Notes: a model not told the origin generated them from the letters alone. Positions 1-7,215 are shown, counted from the stretch's first letter. The stretch is DNA of 21,329 nucleotides from a virus (IMGVR_UViG_3300045953_000287:1-21329), one strand, 5' to 3'. Translations and numbers: made by a program.

Positions 1-183
1 GTCCGCGACCATGTCTCGTGGCTGCTGTTGAAGCAGGTCGACGAGCACGGTCGCGGACTCACGCAGTGGGAGATCGATTTCGTGGAGCAGCTGCACGGCT
101 GGTTGCGCGCCGGCCGGCATCTGACCGACAAGCAGGCGCGCACACTCGAACGAATCAGGGAGGAACGCTGTGGAAACGAATGA
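1..183 (+). CDS. Small phage protein, C-terminal part (5' end outside window)
   Basis: The open frame enters from base 1 and stops at TGA 181-183, giving 60 visible residues. They are charged and look helical, with the segments QWEIDFVEQLHGWL and LTDKQARTLERIREER near the end. This W-E-x-x-F-x-x-x-L ... LT-K-Q-x-x-L-E-x-I pattern resembles small proteins that I recall from many phage early or replication regions, but I cannot name a function. The last codons overlap the next gene, whose GTG start at 170 lies inside this frame, so the two are probably translated together. The real start lies upstream of the window. Role unknown. Confidence 0.6.
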   Translation, partial: VRDHVSWLLLKQVDEHGRGLTQWEIDFVEQLHGWLRAGRHLTDKQARTLERIREERCGNE

Positions 184-415
184 GGTCGTCTGTCGTCAGT
201 TCAAGCAAGGTGACGCATCGCCGGAAGGTGGCGCGCAGTTCCGCAAGAAGTCGATCGTGCGCATGTGGCGCATCGACGAACCGTTCGAGTGCCAGTCGCG
301 CGAGGGCGTGCTGAAGGGACAGCCCGGCGACTACGTCGCGCAGGACGGGCACGGCGGCTTCTACCCAATCAGCGCGGACTTCCACCGCGCGAACTACGAG
401 GAGGTGCCGAGTTGA
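170..415 (+). CDS. PGDYG-like small phage protein
   Basis: This gene encodes 81 residues. The GTG start at 170 is preceded by AGGGAGGA (157-164), a good ribosome binding site, and overlaps the previous stop. The protein has a central W-R-I-D-E-P-F-E-C stretch, then GQPGDYVAQDGHGGFYPIS and FHRANYEEV. The P-G-D-Y core followed by a G-x-x-Y/F-P-I and a terminal F...Y-E is characteristic of the PGDYG domain family found widely in phages and bacteria. The family has no established biochemical role. Its TGA overlaps the TTG start of the next gene (TTGA), which implies translational coupling. Family assignment is by motif only. Confidence 0.65.
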   Translation: METNEVVCRQFKQGDASPEGGAQFRKKSIVRMWRIDEPFECQSREGVLKGQPGDYVAQDGHGGFYPISADFHRANYEEVPS

Positions 416-2457
416 TCCGCGCGCTCCTCGCGTTCGTGCTGCTGTGCTGCGGACTCGCCGCGCAGCAGATCATCCTCGAGAACGTCGCCACCGAGCCGCA
501 GCGCGCCTGGACGTTCTGCGGCCTGCCGAAGCACATGGTGCCCGCTGGCCCGACCTTCGCGCTCGCCGGCATGCAGGGCATGCCCGCGGTGCCGGCCACC
601 GGCGGCGTCTGGTTGCTCGCCGACCTGCCCGCGTCGACGCGCGTGAAGGCCGAGCTGCAGCCGTTCAGTGACGCGAGCGCCTACGCGGTGCCGTTCGAGT
701 GGCACCACGCGATCGACGCGATCGGCTTGTTCGCCACCCTGCCGACGTTCTTCGCGCGCGACAGCGGCGGCGCGATTGCGCGCTCGCAGCCGCCGGTCTA
801 CTGGGCGCCGGGCACCGCGCGCCCCGCCGGCGGGTTCGTGCGGCTCCTCGAGTCCGACCAGGCGCACCAGACCTGGCACGTGCGCACCCGCATCGTCGAG
901 CGCCTGCTCACGTTCGACTGGTGGGTCCGGGTCGGCTCCGGCACGGCGACGCTCGAGTGGACGCTGCACGTCGTCTACGGCGACACCAGGCAGGGCCAGC
1001 CGATCAGCGTGCAGCTGGGCTCGGTCGGCTTCGAGATCGGCGTCGAACCGGTGCTCGACTTCAGCCGCCGCGTCGGCGCGCCGGCGGCGACACGGAACCC
1101 GAATGGCACCTGGACGCAGGTCGTGATGCAGCCGGCGCCGTGGGGGCGCGCGGCCCGCGTCGAGGCCCGCGGTGCTCTGCTCGTGCTGCCGGACCCGGCC
1201 CGCAAGCAGCAGCGACCGCTCGGCGCCGTGTCTCTGAACTGGAATGGACACTGGCTCGCGCACGGCGCCGTGCCGCGGGCGTGGCCTGGGGCGAACGCGC
1301 TCTCGGCGCGGCGGCTCGCCGAGTACATGAACCCGCCGGCGGGCGCGATGTACGACCAACGCGGCACCGTCCCGGAGCTGTCAGTGTGCCAGCCGAAGGC
1401 CTCGGGCACGACCGGCGAGCAGCCGGACTTCGGGGCGAGCGCGGGCGAGGAAGCGGTCACACAGCTCAACGCGTGGGCGATCCACTGGATGCACTACCAC
1501 GCGCAGAGCTTCGCGATGCGCCCCACGGCCAACAAGGAGCCGAACGGCGATCCGGTGAAGGCAGCCGACCATCCGCGGTGCGTCACCTACCAGCAGAAGC
1601 CAGACGATCGGTTGAGCGACGCGGACCCGCTCGGCTGGTACTCGCCGCCGTCCACCGGCACGATCCCGTTCACCTGGGAAGGCAGCGGCTACTCGACGTC
1701 CGACAGCCAGCACCGCGCGGATGGCGTCCTTCACGCCTTGTGCGCGCTCACGCGCGACCCGGCCCTGCTGTCGGTCGTCGCCGATCACATCGAGCTCCAG
1801 AAGATGGATGTGCAGCGCAGCCGCGGTCTCGACAGTCCTCGAGGCGAGGGCCGCGTGCTGTTGTCGAACTGCAACCAGTTCTGGTTGGGCTTCCTGGACG
1901 CACGGACGTTCATCGAACGCACGATCAACGCCTGCTACGAGGGCGCGATGATGCGGAGTGTGCCTCCCGAGGCGCCGGTGAAGACGCTCGGCGGCAACGA
2001 GACGGCCAAGTACGGGTGGAACGGCGCCGACGGTCGGCCAATCGTTGGCTGGCAGGGCTGGCAGGAGACCATCGCGGCGATCGGTTTCCTCGCCGCGCAC
2101 CGCATGACCGGCAACCAGCGGGCGCGCGAGCTCGCCCTCGACATCTCGCGGACCTGCGTGACCGAGTGCTTCTACCGCTGGTCGGGCGGCGGCGACCCGA
2201 CGCAATGGTGGCACGTCTACGCGACACGCTGGCGCAGCGAGGCGCCCGGCCAGGCCATGCCGCCGGGCGCGTTCTATCCCGTCCAGCCGAACTTCGACAT
2301 CTGGACTGACGGCGCGGCTGACTACTGGACCGAGTGCAGCGCGCGGATCTTCCTGCTGCTCGCCTCGCCGTCGGAGCCGGCGTATGCGAAGGCGCTCGAG
2401 CTCGCGGCCGCTCAGCCGAACGGCTGGCAGCAGGCGCGATGGTGGGCGGTGCGGTGA
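412..2457 (+). CDS. Large exported protein, possibly carbohydrate-active (RIFT-barrel plus alpha/alpha-toroid-like)
   Basis: I place the start at TTG 412 because GAGGAGGTG (398-406) lies just upstream and the product then opens with a signal peptide (IRALLAFVLLCCGLAAQ, cleavage near residues 16-18); no lipobox is convincing. The frame is open further upstream, but that part lies over the PGDYG-like gene. The protein has 681 residues. The first half (about 20-270) looks beta-rich, with WTLHVVYGD and WWVRVGSG. The second half is helical and rich in Trp, His and Asn (for example TWEGSGYSTSDSQHRADG near 420-438 and GWQGWQETIAAIGFLAAHR). A beta domain followed by an alpha/alpha-toroid resembles polysaccharide lyases of the exo-rhamnogalacturonan lyase (PcRGLX/YetA) type. 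This is inference from architecture; I see no proven catalytic motif. A periplasmic or extracellular location is likely. Function open. Confidence 0.6.
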   Translation: MIRALLAFVLLCCGLAAQQIILENVATEPQRAWTFCGLPKHMVPAGPTFALAGMQGMPAVPATGGVWLLADLPASTRVKAELQPFSDASAYAVPFEWHHAIDAIGLFATLPTFFARDSGGAIARSQPPVYWAPGTARPAGGFVRLLESDQAHQTWHVRTRIVERLLTFDWWVRVGSGTATLEWTLHVVYGDTRQGQPISVQLGSVGFEIGVEPVLDFSRRVGAPAATRNPNGTWTQVVMQPAPWGRAARVEARGALLVLPDPARKQQRPLGAVSLNWNGHWLAHGAVPRAWPGANALSARRLAEYMNPPAGAMYDQRGTVPELSVCQPKASGTTGEQPDFGASAGEEAVTQLNAWAIHWMHYHAQSFAMRPTANKEPNGDPVKAADHPRCVTYQQKPDDRLSDADPLGWYSPPSTGTIPFTWEGSGYSTSDSQHRADGVLHALCALTRDPALLSVVADHIELQKMDVQRSRGLDSPRGEGRVLLSNCNQFWLGFLDARTFIERTINACYEGAMMRSVPPEAPVKTLGGNETAKYGWNGADGRPIVGWQGWQETIAAIGFLAAHRMTGNQRARELALDISRTCVTECFYRWSGGGDPTQWWHVYATRWRSEAPGQAMPPGAFYPVQPNFDIWTDGAADYWTECSARIFLLLASPSEPAYAKALELAAAQPNGWQQARWWAVR

Positions 2458-2603
2458 GGCGCACGCTCGTCAGGGTGCTGTTCGGCATCGCCGCCGGCGT
2501 GCTGCTCGTCGCGATCCTGATCGCGTGCGAGTGGCTGCGCGCGTGCATCTGGGCGCATGTGCTCGGCGAGGCGACGACCGAGCTGATCGGCGGCGGCAAG
2601 TGA
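2439..2603 (+). CDS. Small single-helix membrane protein
   Basis: This short gene overlaps the end of the large exported protein. The frame gives 54 residues from ATG 2439, or 49 from GTG 2454, which overlaps the upstream stop as GTGA and is preceded by GGTGGGCGG. After a short basic start (RRTLVRVL), residues about 15-33 form one hydrophobic segment (VLFGIAAGVLLVAILIACEW), followed by a short polar tail ending in GGGK. A single transmembrane helix with a short tail is compatible with a small holin-like, spanin-like or accessory membrane protein; nothing in the sequence decides between these. The choice between the two starts is uncertain. It is followed by a strong hairpin. Confidence 0.5.
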   Translation: MVGGAVRRTLVRVLFGIAAGVLLVAILIACEWLRACIWAHVLGEATTELIGGGK

Positions 2604-2608
2604 GAACA

Positions 2609-2639
2609 CCGCCGGCGCGTTCGTGCGCAGCGCCGGCGG
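2609..2639 (+). terminator. Perfect 10-bp GC-rich hairpin
   Basis: CCGCCGGCGC (2609-2618) and GCGCCGGCGG (2630-2639) are exact reverse complements separated by an 11-base loop. The hairpin sits in the 64-base gap between the membrane protein and the exported Cys/Trp-rich protein. There is no downstream run of T, so this is not a classical intrinsic terminator. It may attenuate transcription, protect a 3' end, or act as a processing site. Confidence 0.4.
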
Positions 2640-2667
2640 ACTTCAACCAGCGCACACAAAGGCAACG

Positions 2668-3279
2668 ATGACTCGACTCTTTCTGACTCTGCTCTTCTTC
2701 ATGTTCGCGCCGCTGCCGGCGCAGGCCTACCAGGTCGACTACAACATCCTGACGCAGGCGCGCACGACCGGGTGCCAGTCGTACGACCTCGGGCGCTTCT
2801 GGGCGTGCGCCTGGGACGCGTCGCTATCGACCCCTGGATGGAACCCAGGGTGCAACACTCCGTGGACGCATAGCGGCTCGCCCGCGACGGCGCAGTTCCG
2901 CTGCTGGGCCGACCGCATGGTCCCGGTGTGGCTCGGCAGCTTCTGGGACTGCAGCTACGACCAGAACGACTACACGGCGATGTTCATGCTGGCGCCGGGC
3001 CCTGCGGTCAACATCAACTTCACCGGCGGCTACAGCGGCTGGGACGTCCTGTTCTGCGACCCGAACACGTTGGCGACCAGCTTCCCGTCGGCAGCCACGC
3101 TGACGACGTGGTTCACGGGATGCAACGGCTTCCCGCTGGCGTGGGAGACCGTCGACATGTTCACCGTGTCGCTGAACCTGAGCAGCAGCCTGATCGGCAC
3201 GCAGTGGATCGCGCAGTGGGCTCGGTACACCGAGAACGCGACGTTCCTCAGTGACGCGTGGCAGATCGACATCTACTGA
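2668..3279 (+). CDS. Exported Cys/Trp-rich protein of unknown function
   Basis: ATG 2668 is chosen over an upstream in-frame ATG (2623) because that one lies in the hairpin and this one begins a textbook signal peptide: MTRLFLTLLFFMFAPLPAQA, cleaved after A20 (A-Q-A). AAAGG lies just upstream. The whole protein has 203 residues. The mature part (about 183) has seven Cys and many Trp and aromatic residues, for example FWACAWDASLSTPGW and FWDCSYDQNDYTAMF, which suggests a disulfide-stabilised beta-rich fold acting outside the cytoplasm. I do not recognise a family. Its base composition looks somewhat less GC-rich than the neighbours, which may mean recent acquisition. It follows another exported protein and a membrane protein, so the cluster may act at the host envelope. 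Confidence 0.6.
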   Translation: MTRLFLTLLFFMFAPLPAQAYQVDYNILTQARTTGCQSYDLGRFWACAWDASLSTPGWNPGCNTPWTHSGSPATAQFRCWADRMVPVWLGSFWDCSYDQNDYTAMFMLAPGPAVNINFTGGYSGWDVLFCDPNTLATSFPSAATLTTWFTGCNGFPLAWETVDMFTVSLNLSSSLIGTQWIAQWARYTENATFLSDAWQIDIY

Positions 3280-3282
3280 CCC

Positions 3283-3657
3283 ATGGACGTGCTCTGGCGC
3301 ATCGAGTTGCACGACCTCGGTCGAGCGCTCTCCGCGGATGGCAAGGCCGAAGTGCTGGTCGCGCGCATCCACCTGGTGCCGTTCATTGCCGAGACCGGGC
3401 AGCCGGTGCGCCGGGCGCTCGAGAAGGAGGTCCGCTCGATCGTGATCGACAGCGAGACCGACAAGCGGTTCGAGCGGCTCGCCGACTTCAAGGTGATGCG
3501 CGCCGAGGATCACTGCCGCGCCATCGCCAGGGCGCTGATGCACGCATGGGACAGCGAGCGGCTCGCCTCGCCGCTGCTGCCGGCGTCGCTGCCGAATCTG
3601 CTGCCTCCACCGCCACCAAAGCGTCCCCCGAAGAAGCGCCGTCGGGATGGGGGGTAA
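3283..3657 (+). CDS. Hypothetical protein with proline-rich basic tail
   Basis: The gene encodes 124 residues from ATG 3283, three bases after the preceding stop, with no clear ribosome binding site. The body is charged, mixed alpha/beta, with no signal peptide or membrane segment; residues about 75-90 include FERLADFKVMRAEDHCRAI. The last 20 or so residues are low complexity: LLPPPPPKRPPKKRRRDGG, a flexible basic tail that could bind nucleic acid or acidic partners. The TAA stop shares its last A with the ATG of the next gene (TAATG), indicating coupling. I do not recognise the family. It lies directly upstream of the packaging genes. Confidence 0.5.
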   Translation: MDVLWRIELHDLGRALSADGKAEVLVARIHLVPFIAETGQPVRRALEKEVRSIVIDSETDKRFERLADFKVMRAEDHCRAIARALMHAWDSERLASPLLPASLPNLLPPPPPKRPPKKRRRDGG

Positions 3658-3962
3658 TGCAAGCCCATCGCAGAGATCTGATAGGAGTCGACGAGCGCGG
3701 GTTGCGCTGCGGTGAGACGCACCATCGCGCGAAGATCCCCGATGCCGTCGTCAACGCCGTGCGCTCGCTGCACGAAGACCAAGGCCTCACGTGCCGCGAG
3801 ATTGCGCAACTGCTCGACATCCCCTACCACACCGTTCGCGACCTGGTGTCCTACAAGCGCCGCGCGCTTGTCGTGCGCGGCTGGCGCAAACCACTTGAAC
3901 CCCGCTCCGATGGCAAGCAAGAAGAACAACCGCAAGAAGGGCCCGACCAAGCGCCAGCGTGA
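3657..3962 (+). CDS. Small helix-turn-helix DNA-binding protein
   Basis: The gene encodes 101 residues from ATG 3657 (TAATG overlap with the previous gene). Residues about 9-26 read IGVDERGLRCGETHHRAK, and residues about 28-69 form a helix-turn-helix: IPDAVVNAVRSLHED, then GLTCREIAQLLDI and PYHTVRDLVSYKRR. The G-E-x-H-x-R-A-K-[IL] lead-in followed by a resolvase- or sigma-4-like helix-turn-helix is a pattern I recall from small phage proteins near HNH or terminase genes. It may help recognise DNA ends with the terminase or act as a transcription factor. The C-terminal 17 residues overlap the start of the small terminase gene by 53 bases, and are Gln/Glu/Pro-rich, so probably disordered. Helix-turn-helix call good, role inferred. 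Confidence 0.65.
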   Translation: MQAHRRDLIGVDERGLRCGETHHRAKIPDAVVNAVRSLHEDQGLTCREIAQLLDIPYHTVRDLVSYKRRALVVRGWRKPLEPRSDGKQEEQPQEGPDQAPA

Positions 3963-4527
3963 ACGCGCGCGCCGCGAGGCCTACAAGCCGAACACGCTGG
4001 CGTTCGAGCCGCGCATCGGGCGGCCGCCGATTCCGGTCAACCCAGAGATGGCGGAGGCGGTGATCAAGTGGCTCAGCGACGGCGGTAACCTGTGGGCGTT
4101 CGCGGAGAAGCACGATGTTGCGGTGTCGTCGATTTACGAGTGGCGCGACAAGGACGAGGAGTTCGCCGGACGCTTCGCGCGCGCGCGGAAGAGCGGCGCC
4201 GACGCGAAGTTCGAGCTCGCCGAGCACATCGCCCGCACGCCGATGCCTGGCGAGATCACGACCGTCGAGAGCGGCCCTGACGGCCGGAAGACCCGCGTCG
4301 TGCGCGAGGACATGCTTGGGCATCGCAAGCTGGCCTCCGAGTCGCTGATGAAGGTGTGCGCGACGCTGGCGCCGAGCGAATACGGGCAGAAGCAACTGCA
4401 CAAGCACGAGGGCCGGATGACTCTCGAGCAGCTGATCGTGGAGTCACTGAAGGTGGACCAGGAAGGCAAGGAGAACCCGCCATGCAACAACGACAACCAG
4501 GGCTCGAAGACCCCGAGCTCCGACTGA
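3910..4527 (+). CDS. terS: Terminase small subunit
   Basis: This protein of 205 residues should bind the phage packaging site and bring DNA to the large terminase. After a very basic N-terminus (MASKKNNRKKGPTKRQRER), residues about 46-85 form the helix-turn-helix typical of Sf6-type small terminases: a helix ending IKWLSDGGNLWAFAEKH, then VSSIYEWRDKDEEFAGRFA, matching the family pattern S-x-x-T/S-I/V-Y-x-W-x-x-x-D-x-E-F. A family-typical segment follows in which residues after VVREDMLGHRKLASESL lead into LAPSEYGQK. The ATG at 3910 lies inside the preceding gene and has a weak ribosome binding site, so translation is probably coupled. The C-terminus overlaps the next gene by 46 bases. Large terminase follows about 900 bases downstream. 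Confidence 0.85.
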   Translation: MASKKNNRKKGPTKRQRERARREAYKPNTLAFEPRIGRPPIPVNPEMAEAVIKWLSDGGNLWAFAEKHDVAVSSIYEWRDKDEEFAGRFARARKSGADAKFELAEHIARTPMPGEITTVESGPDGRKTRVVREDMLGHRKLASESLMKVCATLAPSEYGQKQLHKHEGRMTLEQLIVESLKVDQEGKENPPCNNDNQGSKTPSSD

Positions 4528-4787
4528 TCATCGAGGGAGTGCTGACGCGGGCGAACGGGCATGTGTCTGTAGAGCCATGCGAGATCGGCGGCCCAGGCTC
4601 AGAGGCCGCGAACCGTCTCGCGTTCTGCATCGCCCATTCCGGCATCGTCGCGTCCGCGGACCAGCGGGCGGCGCTGCGTGCGCGCGGCCAGCTGGATGCG
4701 TGGCTGGCTGCCGAACGCCGCTGGGAGGCGATGGACGTCGAGGCGCGGCATCTGTGGGTGAGGTCGATCCTCGCGGGGTCGCCATGA
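4482..4787 (+). CDS. Hypothetical protein in terminase block
   Basis: The gene encodes 101 residues from ATG 4482, with AAGGAGAA (4468-4475) as a good ribosome binding site, and starts inside the end of the small terminase gene. The protein is soluble: an acidic N-terminal helix (DPELRLIIEGVLTRANGHV), a middle with EPCEIGG, and a helical, Ala/Arg-rich second half (QRAALRARGQLDAWLAAERRWEAM). No motif identifies a function. It ends with ATGA overlapping the next start. Being between TerS and TerL it may be a packaging accessory, but that is context only. Confidence 0.5.
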   Translation: MQQRQPGLEDPELRLIIEGVLTRANGHVSVEPCEIGGPGSEAANRLAFCIAHSGIVASADQRAALRARGQLDAWLAAERRWEAMDVEARHLWVRSILAGSP

Positions 4788-5041
4788 CGCAGCACACTTG
4801 GCCGCTTCACTTCGTCGGCGGGCCGTGGCACGATCGAAAGGTGATGCACGATTGTGATCCGGACGACGGCTACCGCGTGGTCTCGCAGCACCTCGACTGG
4901 AAGGCGAAGCCAATGCCGCTGCCGAAACTTCGCCAGCACGTCTACGTGCCCAGCGGCACGCGCGACGGCTACATCCTGATGGTGCCGCAGGAGACCCTCG
5001 AGCGGATGACCAGGCGGCCGCCGCCGGTCGGAGTCAACTGA
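4784..5041 (+). CDS. Small conserved-type phage protein (FVGGPWHDR)
   Basis: The gene encodes 85 residues from ATG 4784 (ATGA overlap with the preceding stop). The start, LHFVGGPWHDRKVM, resembles small phage proteins beginning with F-x-G-G-P-x-D-G-R, which then carry several aromatic residues around a Y-x-x-x-G core; here HVYVPSGTRDGYILM. The fold is probably a small beta-sheet. There is no signal peptide or membrane helix. Its TGA overlaps the next ATG (TGATG). Function unknown. Confidence 0.55.
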   Translation: MTQHTWPLHFVGGPWHDRKVMHDCDPDDGYRVVSQHLDWKAKPMPLPKLRQHVYVPSGTRDGYILMVPQETLERMTRRPPPVGVN

Positions 5042-5436
5042 TGAATCGACGCTCATTCCTTCGCGGCCTGTTCACGCCCCTGCTGCTCGAGGTCGCGCGG
5101 CACCTGCCGATCCCGGCGCTGCCGGCGGTCGCGGCATCGCCAGCGCCGAAGCCCGCGCACTGGAACATCGCCTTTGGCGAGTCGATCTACGGCGGCTTCC
5201 CACTCACGCAGGAGAGCATCGAGCGCCTGAAGCGTGAGTTCAGCAACGTCCTGATCTACGGCACCCCCTTCCCGACGCCGGAGGAGGTCAGAACGGTGCG
5301 CGACGCGACGCTGAAGGACGCGGCCGGCAAGGCCGCTCTCGACGAGATGATCACGACGTGGAAGGGGCCGCGGAGCCGCCTGGATCGCTTCCTCGAGGGA
5401 GTCGGCAGATTGGTAGGAGACAGGCTGCCGCAATGA
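5041..5436 (+). CDS. Small protein with twin-arginine-like signal
   Basis: The gene encodes 131 residues from ATG 5041 (TGATG overlap). The N-terminus MNRRSFLRGLF fits the twin-arginine export motif R-R-x-F-L-[KR]; it is followed by a moderately hydrophobic stretch (TPLLLEVARHLPIPALPAVA) and a possible A-V-A cleavage near residue 31. The region is less hydrophobic than a usual signal and carries a Glu, so export is not certain. The rest is soluble, with a helix-strand segment (TQESIERLKREFSNVLIYG) and basic C-terminal helix. I recall similar small twin-arginine-marked proteins next to podovirus terminase genes, but no function is established. Its stop overlaps the terL start (ATGA), so it is translated in the packaging operon. 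Confidence 0.55.
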   Translation: MNRRSFLRGLFTPLLLEVARHLPIPALPAVAASPAPKPAHWNIAFGESIYGGFPLTQESIERLKREFSNVLIYGTPFPTPEEVRTVRDATLKDAAGKAALDEMITTWKGPRSRLDRFLEGVGRLVGDRLPQ

Positions 5437-6914
5437 GGCCTGCCGAGCACATTGCCCGCTGGCGCAAGCAGCCGATCCAGTTCGTGCGCGAGAACTTCCG
5501 CGCCGAGCCGGACGCGTGGCAGGCCGACGTGCTGTGGGCGTTCGTCGATCCGAAGATCCCGCGCATCGCCATGCAGGCCTGCGTCGGCCCCGGCAAGTCG
5601 ACGGTGATGGCGTGGTGCGGCTGGCTGTTCCTGAGCTGCTACGGCGACGCCAACGACCACCCGAAGGGGTTCTGCACCTCGATCACCGGCGACAACCTCG
5701 CCGCGAACCTGTGGCCGGAGTACCGCAAGTGGCAGCGGCAGTCGCTGTGGCTGAGCGAGACCTTCACGTGGGCGAGCGAGCGCATCTACGCGAACGACCA
5801 TAAGGAGACGTGGTTCCTCGAGGCGCGCACCTGGCCGCGCTCGAGCTCGGCCGACGAGCAGGGCAAGACGCTGTCGGGGCTGCACGGCGGCTACGTGCTG
5901 GTGCAGGCGGACGAGAGCGGCGCGATCCCGCCGGCGGTCGGCCGTGCCGGCGAGCAGGCACTCGCAGGGCACGTGAAGTTCGGCAAGCTGATGCAGGCCG
6001 GCAACCCGCTGTCGACCGGCGGCATGCTCTACGAGGCGACCGACGGCAAGCGCTGGCACGTGATCCGGATCACCGGCGACCCCGACGACTCGAAGCGCTC
6101 GCCGCGCATCCCGATCGAATGGGCGCGCGACCAGATCGCACGCTACGGCCGCGACAACCCGTGGGTGATGGCGCACGTGCTGGGGCGCTTCCCGCCGTCG
6201 GCGATCAACGCCCTGCTGACGCCGGACCAGGTCCGCGACGCGATGGCGCGCCGGCTGTCGGAGCCCGACTACTGGCACATGGCGAAGGTGCTCGGCGTCG
6301 ACGTCGCGCGCGAAGGCGACGACCGCAGCTGCTTCATCCGCCGGCAGGGCAGGCGCGCGTGGAAGCCGAACATCCTGCGCAACGTCGACAGCCTGCAGGG
6401 CGCCGGCGCCGTCTCGATGGAGTGGAACGATTGGGCGGCCGACGCGTGCTTCGTCGACAACACCGGCGGCTGGGGCGCCGGCTGGGTCGACCAGCTGCGC
6501 GCGCTCGGTCGCAACCCGATCCCGATCGCATTCTCGGGCGCGGCGACGCAGCCTGGTCGCTACCTGAACAAGCGCACCGAGATGTGGTTCGAGATGGCCG
6601 AGTGGGTCAAGGAGGGCGGCGCGCTGCCCGACGACGTGCCGGAGTTCGTGCCCGAGCTCACCTCGCCGCTCTACTGGTTCAAGGGCGACGTGTTGCAGCT
6701 GGAGCCGAAGGAGCTGATCAAGGCGCGACTCGGCTACAGCCCCGACATCGGCGACGCGCTGGCGCTGACGTTCGCGATGCCGGTCGTGCCGGCCGACCCG
6801 ATGGGGCCGACGTTCCGCGAAGAGAACGCACGGCAGGCATGGGATCCGCTGGGCCGCGAACGCCACCGCAACCGGGATCGCGACCGCGGCGATCGCCACC
6901 CGCGCTGGGGGTGA
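5433..6914 (+). CDS. terL: Terminase large subunit (packaging ATPase/nuclease)
   Basis: This 493-residue protein is the motor that pumps DNA through the portal and cuts it. The N-terminal ATPase has a Walker A-like ACVGPGKST at residues 49-57 (K55) and a Walker B YVLVQADES at 154-162 (D160, E161). The C-terminal RNase H-like nuclease shows the expected acidic residues in order: D290 in VLGVDVAREGDD, D342 in CFVDNTGG, and D441 in DIGDALALTFA. The start ATG 5433 overlaps the previous stop as ATGA; the frame upstream is open but lies over that gene. Length is normal for the family. All active-site residues appear intact, so it should be functional. Confidence 0.93.
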   Translation: MRPAEHIARWRKQPIQFVRENFRAEPDAWQADVLWAFVDPKIPRIAMQACVGPGKSTVMAWCGWLFLSCYGDANDHPKGFCTSITGDNLAANLWPEYRKWQRQSLWLSETFTWASERIYANDHKETWFLEARTWPRSSSADEQGKTLSGLHGGYVLVQADESGAIPPAVGRAGEQALAGHVKFGKLMQAGNPLSTGGMLYEATDGKRWHVIRITGDPDDSKRSPRIPIEWARDQIARYGRDNPWVMAHVLGRFPPSAINALLTPDQVRDAMARRLSEPDYWHMAKVLGVDVAREGDDRSCFIRRQGRRAWKPNILRNVDSLQGAGAVSMEWNDWAADACFVDNTGGWGAGWVDQLRALGRNPIPIAFSGAATQPGRYLNKRTEMWFEMAEWVKEGGALPDDVPEFVPELTSPLYWFKGDVLQLEPKELIKARLGYSPDIGDALALTFAMPVVPADPMGPTFREENARQAWDPLGRERHRNRDRDRGDRHPRWG

Positions 6915-6919
6915 CGCTG

Positions 6920-7162
6920 ATGGGTCGGTGCTGGGCGCACGAGAACGAGATCGAGGTGCTGCAGCGCAAGGTCCATCGTCTGCACGAGGAGACGCAGACG
7001 CTGCTGCGCGCGACGATCGCCGCCAGCAAGGAGCTCGCGCGGCTGCGCAAGGGGCTGAATGTGCGGCCGAAGCCGGGCGAGATCCGGGCGCCGATGGCCG
7101 TCGATGAGGTCGTCATCGCCGAGCTCAGCAAGGCGCTCGAGGGCTTCCTGAAGACCGCGTGA
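6920..7162 (+). CDS. Small coiled-coil protein
   Basis: The gene encodes 80 residues from ATG 6920, with GGGGGTG just upstream; an in-frame GTG at 6911 overlapping the terL stop would add three residues. Residues about 7-47 form a charged amphipathic helix likely to be a coiled coil (NEIEVLQRKVHRLHEETQTL). A Pro/Gly linker (RPKPGE) and a second helix (AVDEVVIAELSKALEGFL) follow. No signal peptide or membrane segment. It closes the packaging cluster; a 53-base gap holding the 38-bp element follows. Function unknown. Confidence 0.55.
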   Translation: MGRCWAHENEIEVLQRKVHRLHEETQTLLRATIAASKELARLRKGLNVRPKPGEIRAPMAVDEVVIAELSKALEGFLKTA

Positions 7163-7171
7163 GCCGGCGGA

Positions 7172-7209
7172 TGCGGGCATAGCGGCGGCTTCACTGCGTA
7201 GGGTCCCGC
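7172..7209 (+). promoter_or_regulatory. 38-bp element, copy 1 (candidate phage promoter)
   Basis: This is one of two 38-base elements with the same length and ends. Block 1 is TGCGGGCATAGCG (identical in both). After 14 variable bases comes block 2, TAGGGTCCCGC here, TAGCGTCCCGC in the other copy. Both stand in the only gene-free gaps before structural gene clusters, and end 4-6 bases before a start codon. TAGGGT could be a -10 element (TAnnnT), which would place transcription start near the ATG at 7216. The ends GCGGG/CCCGC are also inverted repeats, so an operator or hairpin is possible. Confidence 0.5.
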
Positions 7210-7215
7210 GGCGTC

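Noticed and set aside
699-2309. Alternative + strand frame of 536 codons inside the exported protein gene
   Set aside because: Arg/Ala-rich shadow sequence; the overlapping frame has a signal peptide and a ribosome binding site.
2868-2880. Possible third copy of the 38-bp element (GCATAGCGGC)
   Set aside because: Only part of block 1 matches, block 2 is absent, and it lies inside a coding region.
5256-6899. Long minus-strand frame opposite terL
   Set aside because: The + strand has intact Walker A, Walker B and nuclease residues; the minus frame is a low-complexity shadow.
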